A DNA stretch of 6,772 nucleotides, from NCBI GenBank assembly GCA_021372715.1, contig JAJFTX010000002.1:1-6772 (forward strand), given 5' to 3'. The notes beneath the pieces were generated by a model. It was not told the origin of the DNA. It worked only from the letters and a program-made list of their open reading frames with translations, and did no database searches. Source of the stretch: Methanobacterium sp. GTDB taxonomy: Archaea > Methanobacteriota > Methanobacteria > Methanobacteriales > Methanobacteriaceae. The position numbers and the translations under genes were made by a program. This document shows, one piece after another, positions 1 to 5,633 of this stretch. The first letter of the stretch is position 1; each line of letters starts with the position of its first letter.

Positions 1-1224
1 GTATTCCGGATTGATATCTGAAGGTTTAAAAACTGCTTCAATGGCTTTACTGACAGTTCTACCTACAATTTGATGAGCTACACGGAATGGTAGTTTCTTC
101 TCCTTTACAATTAGGTCTGCTAGTTCTGTAGCAGTGGAAAAATTAGCTTCTGCCAGTTCCAATCCACGTTTGGTATTGAATTTTATGGATGAAAGCATAT
201 CTGATGTAATATTTACTAGGGAATGACTGGTATCTACAGCATTCCATAAGTGGGGGGTTACCTCCTGTAAGTCCCGGTTATAACTCTGGGGTAAAGATTT
301 GAGAATGGTTAAAATTGCCATCAGTTCTCCGTAAACTCCAGCGGTTTTGGCTCTTGCGATCTCCGCTACGTCAGGATTCTTCTTCTGGGGCATTATCGAC
401 GATGTGGAAGCGTATTCACCAGCTATCTCCACCAAACCAAACTCGTAGGTACTCCAGATGATCATTTCTTCACAGATCTTAGAAAGGGTGGAGCACAAAA
501 TTGCTAAAGAAGAGGCGGTTTCTGCAATGAAATCACGGGAGCTAACTCCGTCTATGGAATTTTCCATAACTTTGGAAAATCCTAATAATTCCCTGGTTCT
601 ATCCCGGTTGATGGGAAAACTAGTAGTAGTAAGTGCAGCAGAACCTAATGGACACATATCCACCCGCTTATAAGCATCTTTAATTCTTTCATAATCCCTT
701 TTAAGTGTATAAACATAAGAGAGCAGATGATGTGCAAAAGTGGTGGGTTGAGCATGCTGCAGGTGGGTGTAACCTACCATAATGGTTTCAATATTTTCCT
801 CTGCTAAGTCAAGGAGGTTAGAAATAAAATTTAATAGTTCAGACTGGATTTTTTCCAGTTCCTCTTTTAAAACCATTCTCAGATCAGTAGCTACTTGGTC
901 GTTTCTGGATTTGCCCGTGTGCATGAATCCAGCGGTTTCCCCTATTTGGGCGGTCACGTAGTTTTCCAGAGCCATATGGATATCTTCAACTGACGAATCC
1001 ATTTTTAAAGCGTCTATGCCTTCTTTTGACAGTTTAGATAATGTATCTAATATCTTATCTGCGTCTTCTGCGGGTATTATTCCCTGTTCCTTAAGCATGG
1101 TGGTGTGTGCCTGGTTACAGAGAATATCTACCTGGAAAATTCTCCGATCAAAATCTAAGGAGGACGTGAAATCTGCGGCATCACGGGTCATCTTATCTTT
1201 AAGCCTTCCTGACCTTAGATTCAA
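1..1224 (-). CDS. argH: Argininosuccinate lyase, C-terminus cut off by window edge
   Basis: ArgH splits argininosuccinate into arginine and fumarate, the last step of arginine synthesis, as a cytosolic homotetramer of the fumarase/aspartase superfamily. The frame is open from 1224 to the window edge, giving 408 residues; family members are usually about 460-475, so roughly 60 C-terminal residues are missing. Visible motifs are HTGKSRNDQ (about 102-110, with Lys where the family often has Arg), GYTHLQHAQP (151-160, holding the catalytic His) and the signature SSIMPQKKNPD (275-285, flexible loop with the catalytic Ser). The start is TTG at 1224: it gives the family-typical N-terminus LNLRSGRLKDKMT (TTG read as Met) and has a GAGGGTG site six bases upstream. 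The next in-frame ATG (codon 12) would lose conserved residues. It lies about 56 bases after rps27ae across an oligo-T spacer, so it may be a separate transcript. It is a metabolic gene at the end of a translation cluster. Confidence 0.96.
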   Translation of the reverse strand, partial: MNLRSGRLKDKMTRDAADFTSSLDFDRRIFQVDILCNQAHTTMLKEQGIIPAEDADKILDTLSKLSKEGIDALKMDSSVEDIHMALENYVTAQIGETAGFMHTGKSRNDQVATDLRMVLKEELEKIQSELLNFISNLLDLAEENIETIMVGYTHLQHAQPTTFAHHLLSYVYTLKRDYERIKDAYKRVDMCPLGSAALTTTSFPINRDRTRELLGFSKVMENSIDGVSSRDFIAETASSLAILCSTLSKICEEMIIWSTYEFGLVEIAGEYASTSSIMPQKKNPDVAEIARAKTAGVYGELMAILTILKSLPQSYNRDLQEVTPHLWNAVDTSHSLVNITSDMLSSIKFNTKRGLELAEANFSTATELADLIVKEKKLPFRVAHQIVGRTVSKAIEAVFKPSDINPEY

Positions 1225-1230
1225 ATATAA

Positions 1231-1237
1231 CACCCTC
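1231..1237 (-). promoter_or_regulatory. Ribosome binding site supporting TTG start of argH
   Basis: The minus strand reads GAGGGTG, six bases before TTG at 1224. This resembles the archaeal GGAGGTGA site and supports TTG over the ATG eleven codons later. A-T-rich sequence just upstream (about 1244-1265) could hold a TATA box, but two overlapping candidates give different start points, so I do not place one. Confidence 0.55.
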
Positions 1238-1261
1238 TATAATGTTTTATAATTAATTAAA

Positions 1262-1281
1262 TAAATAAAAATTAAAAAATT
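1262..1281 (-). terminator. Oligo-T stretch after rps27ae, possible archaeal terminator
   Basis: Directly after the rps27ae stop the minus strand carries a T6 run (1279-1274) and a T5 run (1271-1267), followed by more T-rich sequence. Archaeal RNA polymerase can terminate at such U-tracts without a hairpin, and I see no hairpin here. The location between the ribosomal block and argH fits a terminator, but general AT-richness of the spacer weakens the case. Confidence 0.35.
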
Positions 1282-1448
1282 TAAGTTTTCTTATCTTGAG
1301 TTTTCCATTCAGTGGATCCGCATTTTCCACAGGCGTATCGGTCACCATGGTCTGCCATAAAGACTCCGTGGGAGCATCGAACACATTCTGGATTTTTTCT
1401 GATGATTTTATTATCTTTAACTTCGTAGAGTTCACTTTTTTTCATCAT
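1281..1448 (-). CDS. rps27ae: 30S ribosomal protein S27ae
   Basis: Small zinc-ribbon protein of the archaeal/eukaryotic 30S (40S) head. In eukaryotes it is made as a ubiquitin fusion; the archaeal form, as here, is free-standing. The frame encodes 55 residues: MMKKSELYEV, then a zinc site of C22-x2-C25 and C40-x2-C43 (CVRC and CGKC), with the family motif GDRYACGKCGSTEW at 35-48 and a basic tail. Two ATGs are adjacent (1448 and 1445). The GGAGG at 1457-1453 is four bases before the first and seven before the second, so the second may be the real start, giving 54 residues. It follows rps24e after about 66 bases, the usual archaeal S24e-S27ae pairing, and is probably co-transcribed with it. Confidence 0.95.
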   Translation of the reverse strand: MMKKSELYEVKDNKIIRKNPECVRCSHGVFMADHGDRYACGKCGSTEWKTQDKKT

Positions 1449-1514
1449 TCTTCCTCCAAAATTGATAAATATGATTTTTATATTAGGAATTAGTTTCAGA
1501 ATAAATATTTTAAT

Positions 1515-1829
1515 TTACTCTTCATTTTCTTCTTCAGCTACTTCTTTTTGAGGGGCTTGATTCTTCTCAATAATATGCTTTTTTTCGATTTGAGTCAGGC
1601 TTATAGCTGAATCGTAGAGTTTTGCGTATCCCTTAGCTTTTCCTTCTCCGAATTGTGGTTTTAATTTATCCACAACTAAGAGGTTTTTATCTACATCCAA
1701 GACTGCTACTAATCTATTTTTAACTTCTAATACTTTAGGTGTTGATTCACCTTGGTAAGTGCAGTCAAATTGTATTTCTGTCCTGTCTAAAAGTGGATTT
1801 TCCGTTTTCTGAGTTATATTGATTTCCAT
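1515..1829 (-). CDS. rps24e: 30S ribosomal protein S24e
   Basis: Small-subunit ribosomal protein shared by archaea and eukaryotes, absent from bacteria. The 104-residue product matches the family in length and pattern: it opens MEINITQKTENPLLDR, has the central basic and hydrophobic stretch around STPKVLEVKNRLVAVLDVD (29-47), and carries the typical FGEGKAKGYAKLYDS segment (60-74). The last nine residues are almost all acidic (EVAEEENEE), a disordered tail. The ATG at 1829 lies inside the 3' end of the dephospho-CoA kinase gene, a 16-base overlap, with AAGGAG seven bases upstream, so the two are probably translationally coupled. S27ae follows. Confidence 0.96.
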   Translation of the reverse strand: MEINITQKTENPLLDRTEIQFDCTYQGESTPKVLEVKNRLVAVLDVDKNLLVVDKLKPQFGEGKAKGYAKLYDSAISLTQIEKKHIIEKNQAPQKEVAEEENEE

Positions 1830-2350
1830 GTTAAGTCTCCTTCAAATTTATCCATTAATTCTTTTGTTTTATCCTTAAATTTATCAACTTCACAGAGCAC
1901 CACACCTTCTCCAGGCTGTCCGTATAACAGCAAGGTTCCTGGTGGGGCGATTATCACGCAGGGCAACACAGCCAGATCTTCTTCACCATCTATCACTATC
2001 AATATATTGAATCCGGATTTAATCAATCCAAATGCTTTACTGACTGTGTTCCAGAGTTCCTGGGTGATGGTTCCCGGCGGGTTTTTGGCGTGTAATTGAA
2101 CGTTATCATAAAGATTGATTTTATTATCCTTTGTTATCTTTTTTCTTCCAATTTGATTATCTATTATGCTCAAATCAGGTATTATACCTTCATTATGTAG
2201 ATTTATAGTGGTGGCATCTCCAATAGAAACTATAAGTTTATGGTTATTTTTATATTTTTTCAGAATATTTTTTAAATTTTCCACTGAGGGGTTAATCTCT
2301 CCAAATGGTGTTTTAAATGCTGAACGTTCCTCTTCTTTTAATTTTAACAC
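1814..2350 (-). CDS. GTP-dependent dephospho-CoA kinase (DUF359 family)
   Basis: Archaeal enzyme that phosphorylates the 3'-hydroxyl of dephospho-CoA with GTP, the last step of CoA synthesis. It replaces the unrelated bacterial CoaE; the activity was shown experimentally for a Thermococcus member of this family. The 178-residue product has the family motifs: SIGDATT (42-48), GIIPDLSIID (55-64), NPPGTI (90-95), DGEEDL (121-126), APPGT (135-139) and YGQPGEG (143-149). The Asp-rich motifs are likely to bind metal-nucleotide and substrate. The start is GTG at 2350, which shares its first G with the last base of the spt4 stop codon (TAGTG), indicating tight coupling. The 3' end overlaps rps24e. 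Neighbours are transcription and translation genes, with no CoA pathway gene nearby, so the function call rests on the protein family rather than on context. Confidence 0.92.
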   Translation of the reverse strand: MLKLKEEERSAFKTPFGEINPSVENLKNILKKYKNNHKLIVSIGDATTINLHNEGIIPDLSIIDNQIGRKKITKDNKINLYDNVQLHAKNPPGTITQELWNTVSKAFGLIKSGFNILIVIDGEEDLAVLPCVIIAPPGTLLLYGQPGEGVVLCEVDKFKDKTKELMDKFEGDLTWKSI

Positions 2351-2532
2351 TATCTAACCCTCAAGGCATATTCTCCAGGTAAGGTTATTTTCAGTTCCTT
2401 TGCTATATCTGATCTGTCTGGTTCGACCACGATCAAAAATCCACTCCAGTTTCTGGATGTGGCTATATTACAGATGGCACATCTGTCATCTTCCATTAGT
2501 CTATGACACCGGGTACATGCTTTAGTAACCAT
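2350..2532 (-). CDS. spt4: Transcription elongation factor Spt4 (RNA polymerase subunit E'')
   Basis: Small zinc protein that binds the NGN domain of Spt5 and helps clamp RNA polymerase on DNA during elongation. It was formerly called RpoE2 or subunit E''. The 60-residue product has the four zinc cysteines as C6-x2-C9 (CTRC) and C18-x2-C21 (CAIC), then SRNWSGFLIVVEP (26-38), the typical segment facing Spt5, and a C-terminus LPGEYALRVR. The length fits archaeal Spt4. ATG at 2532 follows the rpo7 stop after two bases, with AGGAAG just upstream, and its TAG stop shares one base with the GTG of the next gene. The rpo7-spt4 pair is widely conserved in Euryarchaeota. The Spt5 gene is not in the window. 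Confidence 0.96.
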   Translation of the reverse strand: MVTKACTRCHRLMEDDRCAICNIATSRNWSGFLIVVEPDRSDIAKELKITLPGEYALRVR

Positions 2533-2534
2533 TT

Positions 2535-3152
2535 CTATTTCTTCCTGCTTTTATCTTTTGATTTTGCTTTTTTTCCTTTGGATTTGCCTTTTCCTTTATC
2601 TTTCTTTTTCTCTTTTTCTTCTTCGATCCACTCGAATCTTCCTAGTCCTGGCTGTCTCATGGTCAGACCGATTTTGGTTTCTTTGGAAGATTTGCCCTTT
2701 AGTGATAGGGCCACAATTCGTGCTCGAACTTTATTGCCTTCTTCCAGTGTCTTTTTGGATTCTTTACCTAGTAAAGCTCCTCTTTTAGCGTCGTAGTTTA
2801 TGTAATCATCGGTTACTTGGGATACATGTACCAAACCATCTACTGGTCCGATGCGTATGAAAGCTCCGAATTCTGTTATCTCTATTACTTCTCCTTCTAC
2901 CACTTCATGTAGTTCAGGTTTAAAGAATAGGGCGGTAAAAATAACATCGTGATAGGCTGCTCCATCACCCATTATCACTTTTCCAGTACCTATTTCCTCT
3001 ATTTCCTTAACAGTGACCATTAATCCCAGTTTTTTATCGATTTTACCAACGTAATTTTCATTTAAAACTTCGGCAGCTATTTCTTTAACGGGTTCTTCAA
3101 ACCGGCTGGGTGGGATTCTCACAGTGTCTTCGATTTTAGATATTAAATACAA
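2535..3152 (-). CDS. rpo7: DNA-directed RNA polymerase subunit Rpo7 (E'), with lysine-rich tail
   Basis: Stalk subunit of archaeal RNA polymerase, homologous to eukaryotic Rpb7. With Rpo4 it helps promoter opening, binds emerging RNA and aids processivity. The N-terminal RNP-like half (1-80) opens with YLISKIEDTVRIPP and holds MGDGAAYHDVIFTALFFKP (61-79). An S1 RNA-binding domain follows (about 83-165) with the motif GAFIRIGPVDGLVHVSQ (96-112). The product is 205 residues against about 187-190 usually; the excess is a low-complexity tail from about 177 to 205, in which 15 of the last 26 residues are Lys. The start is TTG at 3152, which gives the canonical N-terminus and has GAGGG six bases upstream. 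It heads a tight block with spt4, the CoA kinase and two ribosomal genes. The gene is also called rpoE or rpoE1. Confidence 0.96.
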   Translation of the reverse strand: MYLISKIEDTVRIPPSRFEEPVKEIAAEVLNENYVGKIDKKLGLMVTVKEIEEIGTGKVIMGDGAAYHDVIFTALFFKPELHEVVEGEVIEITEFGAFIRIGPVDGLVHVSQVTDDYINYDAKRGALLGKESKKTLEEGNKVRARIVALSLKGKSSKETKIGLTMRQPGLGRFEWIEEEKEKKKDKGKGKSKGKKAKSKDKSRKK

Positions 3153-3158
3153 TCAAAT

Positions 3159-3163
3159 CCCTC
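3159..3163 (-). promoter_or_regulatory. Ribosome binding site for TTG start of rpo7
   Basis: The minus strand reads GAGGG six bases before the TTG at 3152. No ATG lies in frame near the conserved N-terminus, so this site decides the start. Confidence 0.5.
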
Positions 3164-3178
3164 TATTTTTTATGATTT

Positions 3179-3222
3179 ACAGGTAAATATTTATTAATCA
3201 TATCTATTTATTAATTACCTGT
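3179..3222. repeat. Inverted repeat ACAGGTAA / TTACCTGT upstream of rpo7
   Basis: Two perfect 8-base arms, 3179-3186 and 3215-3222, are separated by 28 AT-rich bases that also contain TATTTATTAAT twice as a direct repeat. Centre-to-centre spacing of the arms is 36 bases, between three and four helical turns. The arms are the most GC-rich words in an otherwise AT-only stretch. They flank the likely TATA element of rpo7, so a regulator operator is conceivable; function is inference. Confidence 0.45.
3185..3198 (-). promoter_or_regulatory. Candidate TATA box of the rpo7 operon
   Basis: The minus strand reads TTAATAAATATTT here. Placed about 26 bases downstream, transcription would begin near 3165, just before the GAGGG site at 3163-3159, giving a short leader. 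The spacer from 3153 to 3330 is so AT-rich that other TATA-like words exist, so this is a best guess. Nothing coding is seen in the spacer. Confidence 0.3.
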
Positions 3223-3330
3223 TTAAGTCTAAATTATTACTGATATCTATGAATTTTATTTAATAGAAATTTTTATGATCTAATAATATTTTTATGAAAT
3301 TATTAATTTAGAAAAATGTAAGTATTGAAC

Positions 3331-3852
3331 CTACATCTCTTGATATAATTTCATGGAATGTTCAATAGCCTTTAAAGCTTCAGAAGCATTATCCCATCCG
3401 AGAACTTCAGTTGTTTTCCCTTCCAATTTTTTATAATCCTGGAAGAAATGTTCTATTTCTTTTAAAAAGGATGGGGGTACATCTTGAATGTCTTTAATTT
3501 CTTCAAAGCGTGGGTCGTTTAAAGGCACTCCCAGTACTTTATCATCGCTGTCTCCACCATCTATCATTCTCATTATTCCTATAGGGCGAGTTTCAATTAC
3601 ACATCCTGGAAATGTTGCTTCATCCATTAAAACCAGGATATCCATGGGATCTCCGTCATCCCATAAAGATTGTGGTATGATGCCGTATTCAGCAGGGTAG
3701 TGGAATGGTGAATATAGAACCCGATCCAATGCAAATGCTTCCATATCTTTATCATATTCGTATTTGTTTCTTGATCCTTTAGGGATTTCCACAACTGCAT
3801 ATACTACTTCTGGAGCTGATGGTCCAGATGGTATTTCTTTCCAGAGATTCAT
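3331..3852 (-). CDS. ppa: Inorganic pyrophosphatase, family I
   Basis: Soluble Mg-dependent enzyme that hydrolyses pyrophosphate to two phosphates, pulling nucleic-acid synthesis and aminoacylation forward. The 173-residue length is typical of prokaryotic family I. By alignment with the E. coli enzyme the active-site residues are present: E22, K30 and E32 (in NKYEYDKD), R44, Y56 (in YPAEYGIIP), the metal-binding signature DDGDPMD (65-71, with D66, D68, D71), D98, D103 and K105 (in the DGGDSDDK stretch), and Y140-K141. No signal peptide or membrane segment is present, so it is cytosolic. ATG at 3852 has GGAGG ten bases upstream. It sits about 150 bases from the PIN gene and 178 from rpo7, so it is probably its own transcription unit. 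Confidence 0.97.
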   Translation of the reverse strand: MNLWKEIPSGPSAPEVVYAVVEIPKGSRNKYEYDKDMEAFALDRVLYSPFHYPAEYGIIPQSLWDDGDPMDILVLMDEATFPGCVIETRPIGIMRMIDGGDSDDKVLGVPLNDPRFEEIKDIQDVPPSFLKEIEHFFQDYKKLEGKTTEVLGWDNASEALKAIEHSMKLYQEM

Positions 3853-3907
3853 TTTTTAGTTTCCTCCTAATCTCAACCTTAAAAAAAGGTCGATTTAATA
3901 TTGATCT

Positions 3908-3920
3908 AAATTATAATAAT
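3908..3920 (-). promoter_or_regulatory. Candidate TATA box of ppa
   Basis: The minus strand reads ATTATTATAATTT. Transcription about 26 bases downstream would start near 3888, leaving a leader of some 35 bases that includes the GGAGG at 3867-3863. The 3853-4003 spacer holds another TATA-like word (about 3934-3948) and a 10-base palindrome ATGATATCAT (3952-3961); I see no gene in it. Confidence 0.3.
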
Positions 3921-4003
3921 CCAACTTCGTGAATTAAATTTAATAAGTATTATGATATCATGTGTTTTTTACCATTTTTAATAGAGATTCATGAATAACT
4001 GAT

Positions 4004-4407
4004 CTAATAAACATCCAAATATCCATCTAAAGCCAGATATTTTTTCTGACGCAAATAAACCACGGGTATTTTTCTCTCCCGGGCTTTTCTTCTAAGTTCT
4101 CGGTCGTTGGTGCATAATATGGGGGATATCCTTAGAAGAGCATCATCCACCAACTCCCCTTCATGTAATGGGATCTTCTTTATGGTCAGAGGATGTAGAT
4201 CAGCAATTTTAAGGGCTACTACTGCAGCAGCTCTTGTTTTCCCCCTGGATTTTATCTTTATATTCTCCAGTTCGCCTATAACAAAGGAGGGCACTGTAAA
4301 ATTGATCCGGGGTAAAAGTTCCTGAAGCTGGCTGGCCACGTCCAAATGGAACTGGGCAGCCATCATTAAAAATTTGCATCCAGTACTGCTTCATTTAAGG
4401 ATGCCAT
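4004..4407 (-). CDS. PIN-domain (Fcf1/VapC-like) protein with an apparent frameshift near its N-terminus
   Basis: PIN domains are metal-dependent RNases with a cluster of acidic residues. The best start, ATG at 4407, reads MASLNEAVLDANF and then TAA (4368-4366). The protein continues in the -1 frame as LMMAAQFHLDV and runs to 4004. Joined, it has 134 residues with the PIN acids in place: D10 (VLDANF), E46 (IGELE), D88/D89 (VDDALL) and D102 (CTNDREL). The 120-residue frame starting at ATG 4366 alone lacks D10, the first catalytic Asp, and has no Shine-Dalgarno site, so it is unlikely to be the intended protein. ATG 4407 has a strong GGAGGT and overlaps the end of the aIF2-gamma gene by 17 bases. 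The family resembles archaeal Fcf1-like PIN proteins tied to rRNA processing; a VapC toxin is less likely because no antitoxin gene is adjacent. Whether the shift is real, recoded or a sequencing error is open. Confidence 0.85.
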
Positions 4408-5617
4408 AACCAATTAACCTCCATCTGGCACCAACCCTCCGGCTCAGGGCTACTCTTTGACCCTCATCAGCACAAACTGGCAGTTTTAATTTAACATCCA
4501 CTACATCGTTCCTTGCACTGGTCACCACACCAATGGTGGTGGAAGTTCCAATGTTGATCATCAGCGGTTCAGATGATTTAATGGGTTCCACAGTCTTTTC
4601 CTCTTTGGTACCTACCACTCGCTCCAGCAAGTGGGTTTTCATGGTGAATTCATAAATCACAGGGGGTAGGGTATCTGGTTTACCCGCTACTGATCCGGAA
4701 AGAGAGTCTGCTTTAGTTAAAGCAGGATCTAATTTGGTAGCTACTCCTATAAGTCCCCCTGGACCTATTATATCCACATTTTCGCCGCCTCCAACCAAGC
4801 CAACAATTTGGGAGTATAAACTTATCCATTCGGGTTTACCCTTCTTTTTAAGTTGTACACCTGGTTTTATCTCGATTTCATCCCCGATCTTTAGTTTGCC
4901 CTGTATGAGAGAACCTCCAATTACGCCTCCCACCATCTCTTCTGGTTTGCTTCCCGGTTTGTTTATATCGAATGATCGGGCTACATACATTCTGGGAGAT
5001 TTTCTAAGGGATCGACGAGGTGTTCTAATTCTCTCCTGAATCATTTCGATTAATATATCTATATTGGCGCCCTGTTGTGCGGATACAGGTATGATAGGTG
5101 CGTCTTCAGCACAAGTGCCTTTGATAAATTCTTGAATCTCCTGGTAACTTTCCAAGGCACGTTCTCTGGATACTATGTCAATTTTATTTTGAACCACGAT
5201 CACTTCTTTAACTCCTATAACATCCAGAGCCATAAGGTGCTCCTTGGTTTGGGGTTGAGGGCAAGGCTCGTTGGCAGCAATAACCAGTACAGCACCGTCC
5301 ATTATAGCAGCTCCAGAAAGCATGGTGGCCATAAGAGTTTCGTGTCCTGGTGAATCTACGAAAGAAACCTTTCTGAGAATTTGTGTTTCTTCTCCACAAT
5401 GTTCACATACAGTTGCGGTGGTGAAGCACTGGGGAGTGGGGCATTCAATACATCTTCGGAATGTAATATCGGCATATCCTAATCTTATGGAGATTCCTCT
5501 TTTGGTTTCTTCACTATGTGTATCGGTCCATATTCCGGATAATGCCTTGGTTAAAGTGGTTTTACCATGATCAACGTGTCCAACCAAACCAATGTTTATT
5601 TCAGACTGTGTTTTCAC
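4391..5617 (-). CDS. eif2g: Translation initiation factor aIF2 subunit gamma
   Basis: GTPase core of the archaeal aIF2 heterotrimer, which carries Met-tRNAi to the small subunit. In Sulfolobus, aIF2-gamma also protects 5'-triphosphate mRNA ends. The 408 residues match the family. GTPase motifs are G1 GHVDHGKT (13-20), switch 1 EETKRGISI (36-44), G3 DSPGH (88-92), G4 NKID (144-147) and G5 SAQQ (179-182). A zinc knuckle typical of the gamma subunit and absent from EF-Tu is formed by C56-x2-C59 and C71-x2-C74. Domains II and III follow to the C-terminal GYGILK. The start is GTG at 5617; a stop codon lies two codons upstream in frame, so no longer form is possible, and GGGGGT at 5628-5623 can serve as ribosome site. 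It lies 16 bases after rps6e and overlaps the PIN gene. The alpha and beta subunits are encoded elsewhere. Confidence 0.97.
   Translation of the reverse strand: MKTQSEINIGLVGHVDHGKTTLTKALSGIWTDTHSEETKRGISIRLGYADITFRRCIECPTPQCFTTATVCEHCGEETQILRKVSFVDSPGHETLMATMLSGAAIMDGAVLVIAANEPCPQPQTKEHLMALDVIGVKEVIVVQNKIDIVSRERALESYQEIQEFIKGTCAEDAPIIPVSAQQGANIDILIEMIQERIRTPRRSLRKSPRMYVARSFDINKPGSKPEEMVGGVIGGSLIQGKLKIGDEIEIKPGVQLKKKGKPEWISLYSQIVGLVGGGENVDIIGPGGLIGVATKLDPALTKADSLSGSVAGKPDTLPPVIYEFTMKTHLLERVVGTKEEKTVEPIKSSEPLMINIGTSTTIGVVTSARNDVVDVKLKLPVCADEGQRVALSRRVGARWRLIGYGILK
4417..4422 (-). promoter_or_regulatory. Ribosome binding site that sets the PIN gene start at ATG 4407
   Basis: The minus strand reads GGAGGT, nine bases before ATG at 4407, inside the end of the aIF2-gamma gene. 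It is among the strongest sites in the window and is the main reason to start the PIN gene upstream of the frame break rather than at ATG 4366. Confidence 0.7.
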
Positions 5618-5633
5618 AACTTACCCCCAAAAA

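Noticed and set aside
458..673. A 71-codon plus-strand frame inside argH
   Set aside because: argH is open on the other strand through the whole stretch with all motifs, so this is a shadow.
1253..1435. A 60-codon minus-strand frame over rps27ae
   Set aside because: It is a different frame across the well-supported S27ae gene and lacks any family pattern.
3876..3890. Small hairpin ACCTT-AAAAA-AAGGT in the ppa leader
   Set aside because: The stem is only five bases with a run of A in the loop and no T-tract; it is too weak to call a terminator or riboswitch.
3952..3961. Palindrome ATGATATCAT upstream of ppa
   Set aside because: A 10-base palindrome of mostly A and T is expected by chance in such spacers, and it appears once.
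4209..4394. A 61-codon frame from ATG 4394 overlapping the aIF2-gamma stop (ATGA)
   Set aside because: The ATGA overlap looks like a coupled start, but the product resembles nothing and is out of frame with both halves of the PIN protein, which fully explain the stretch.
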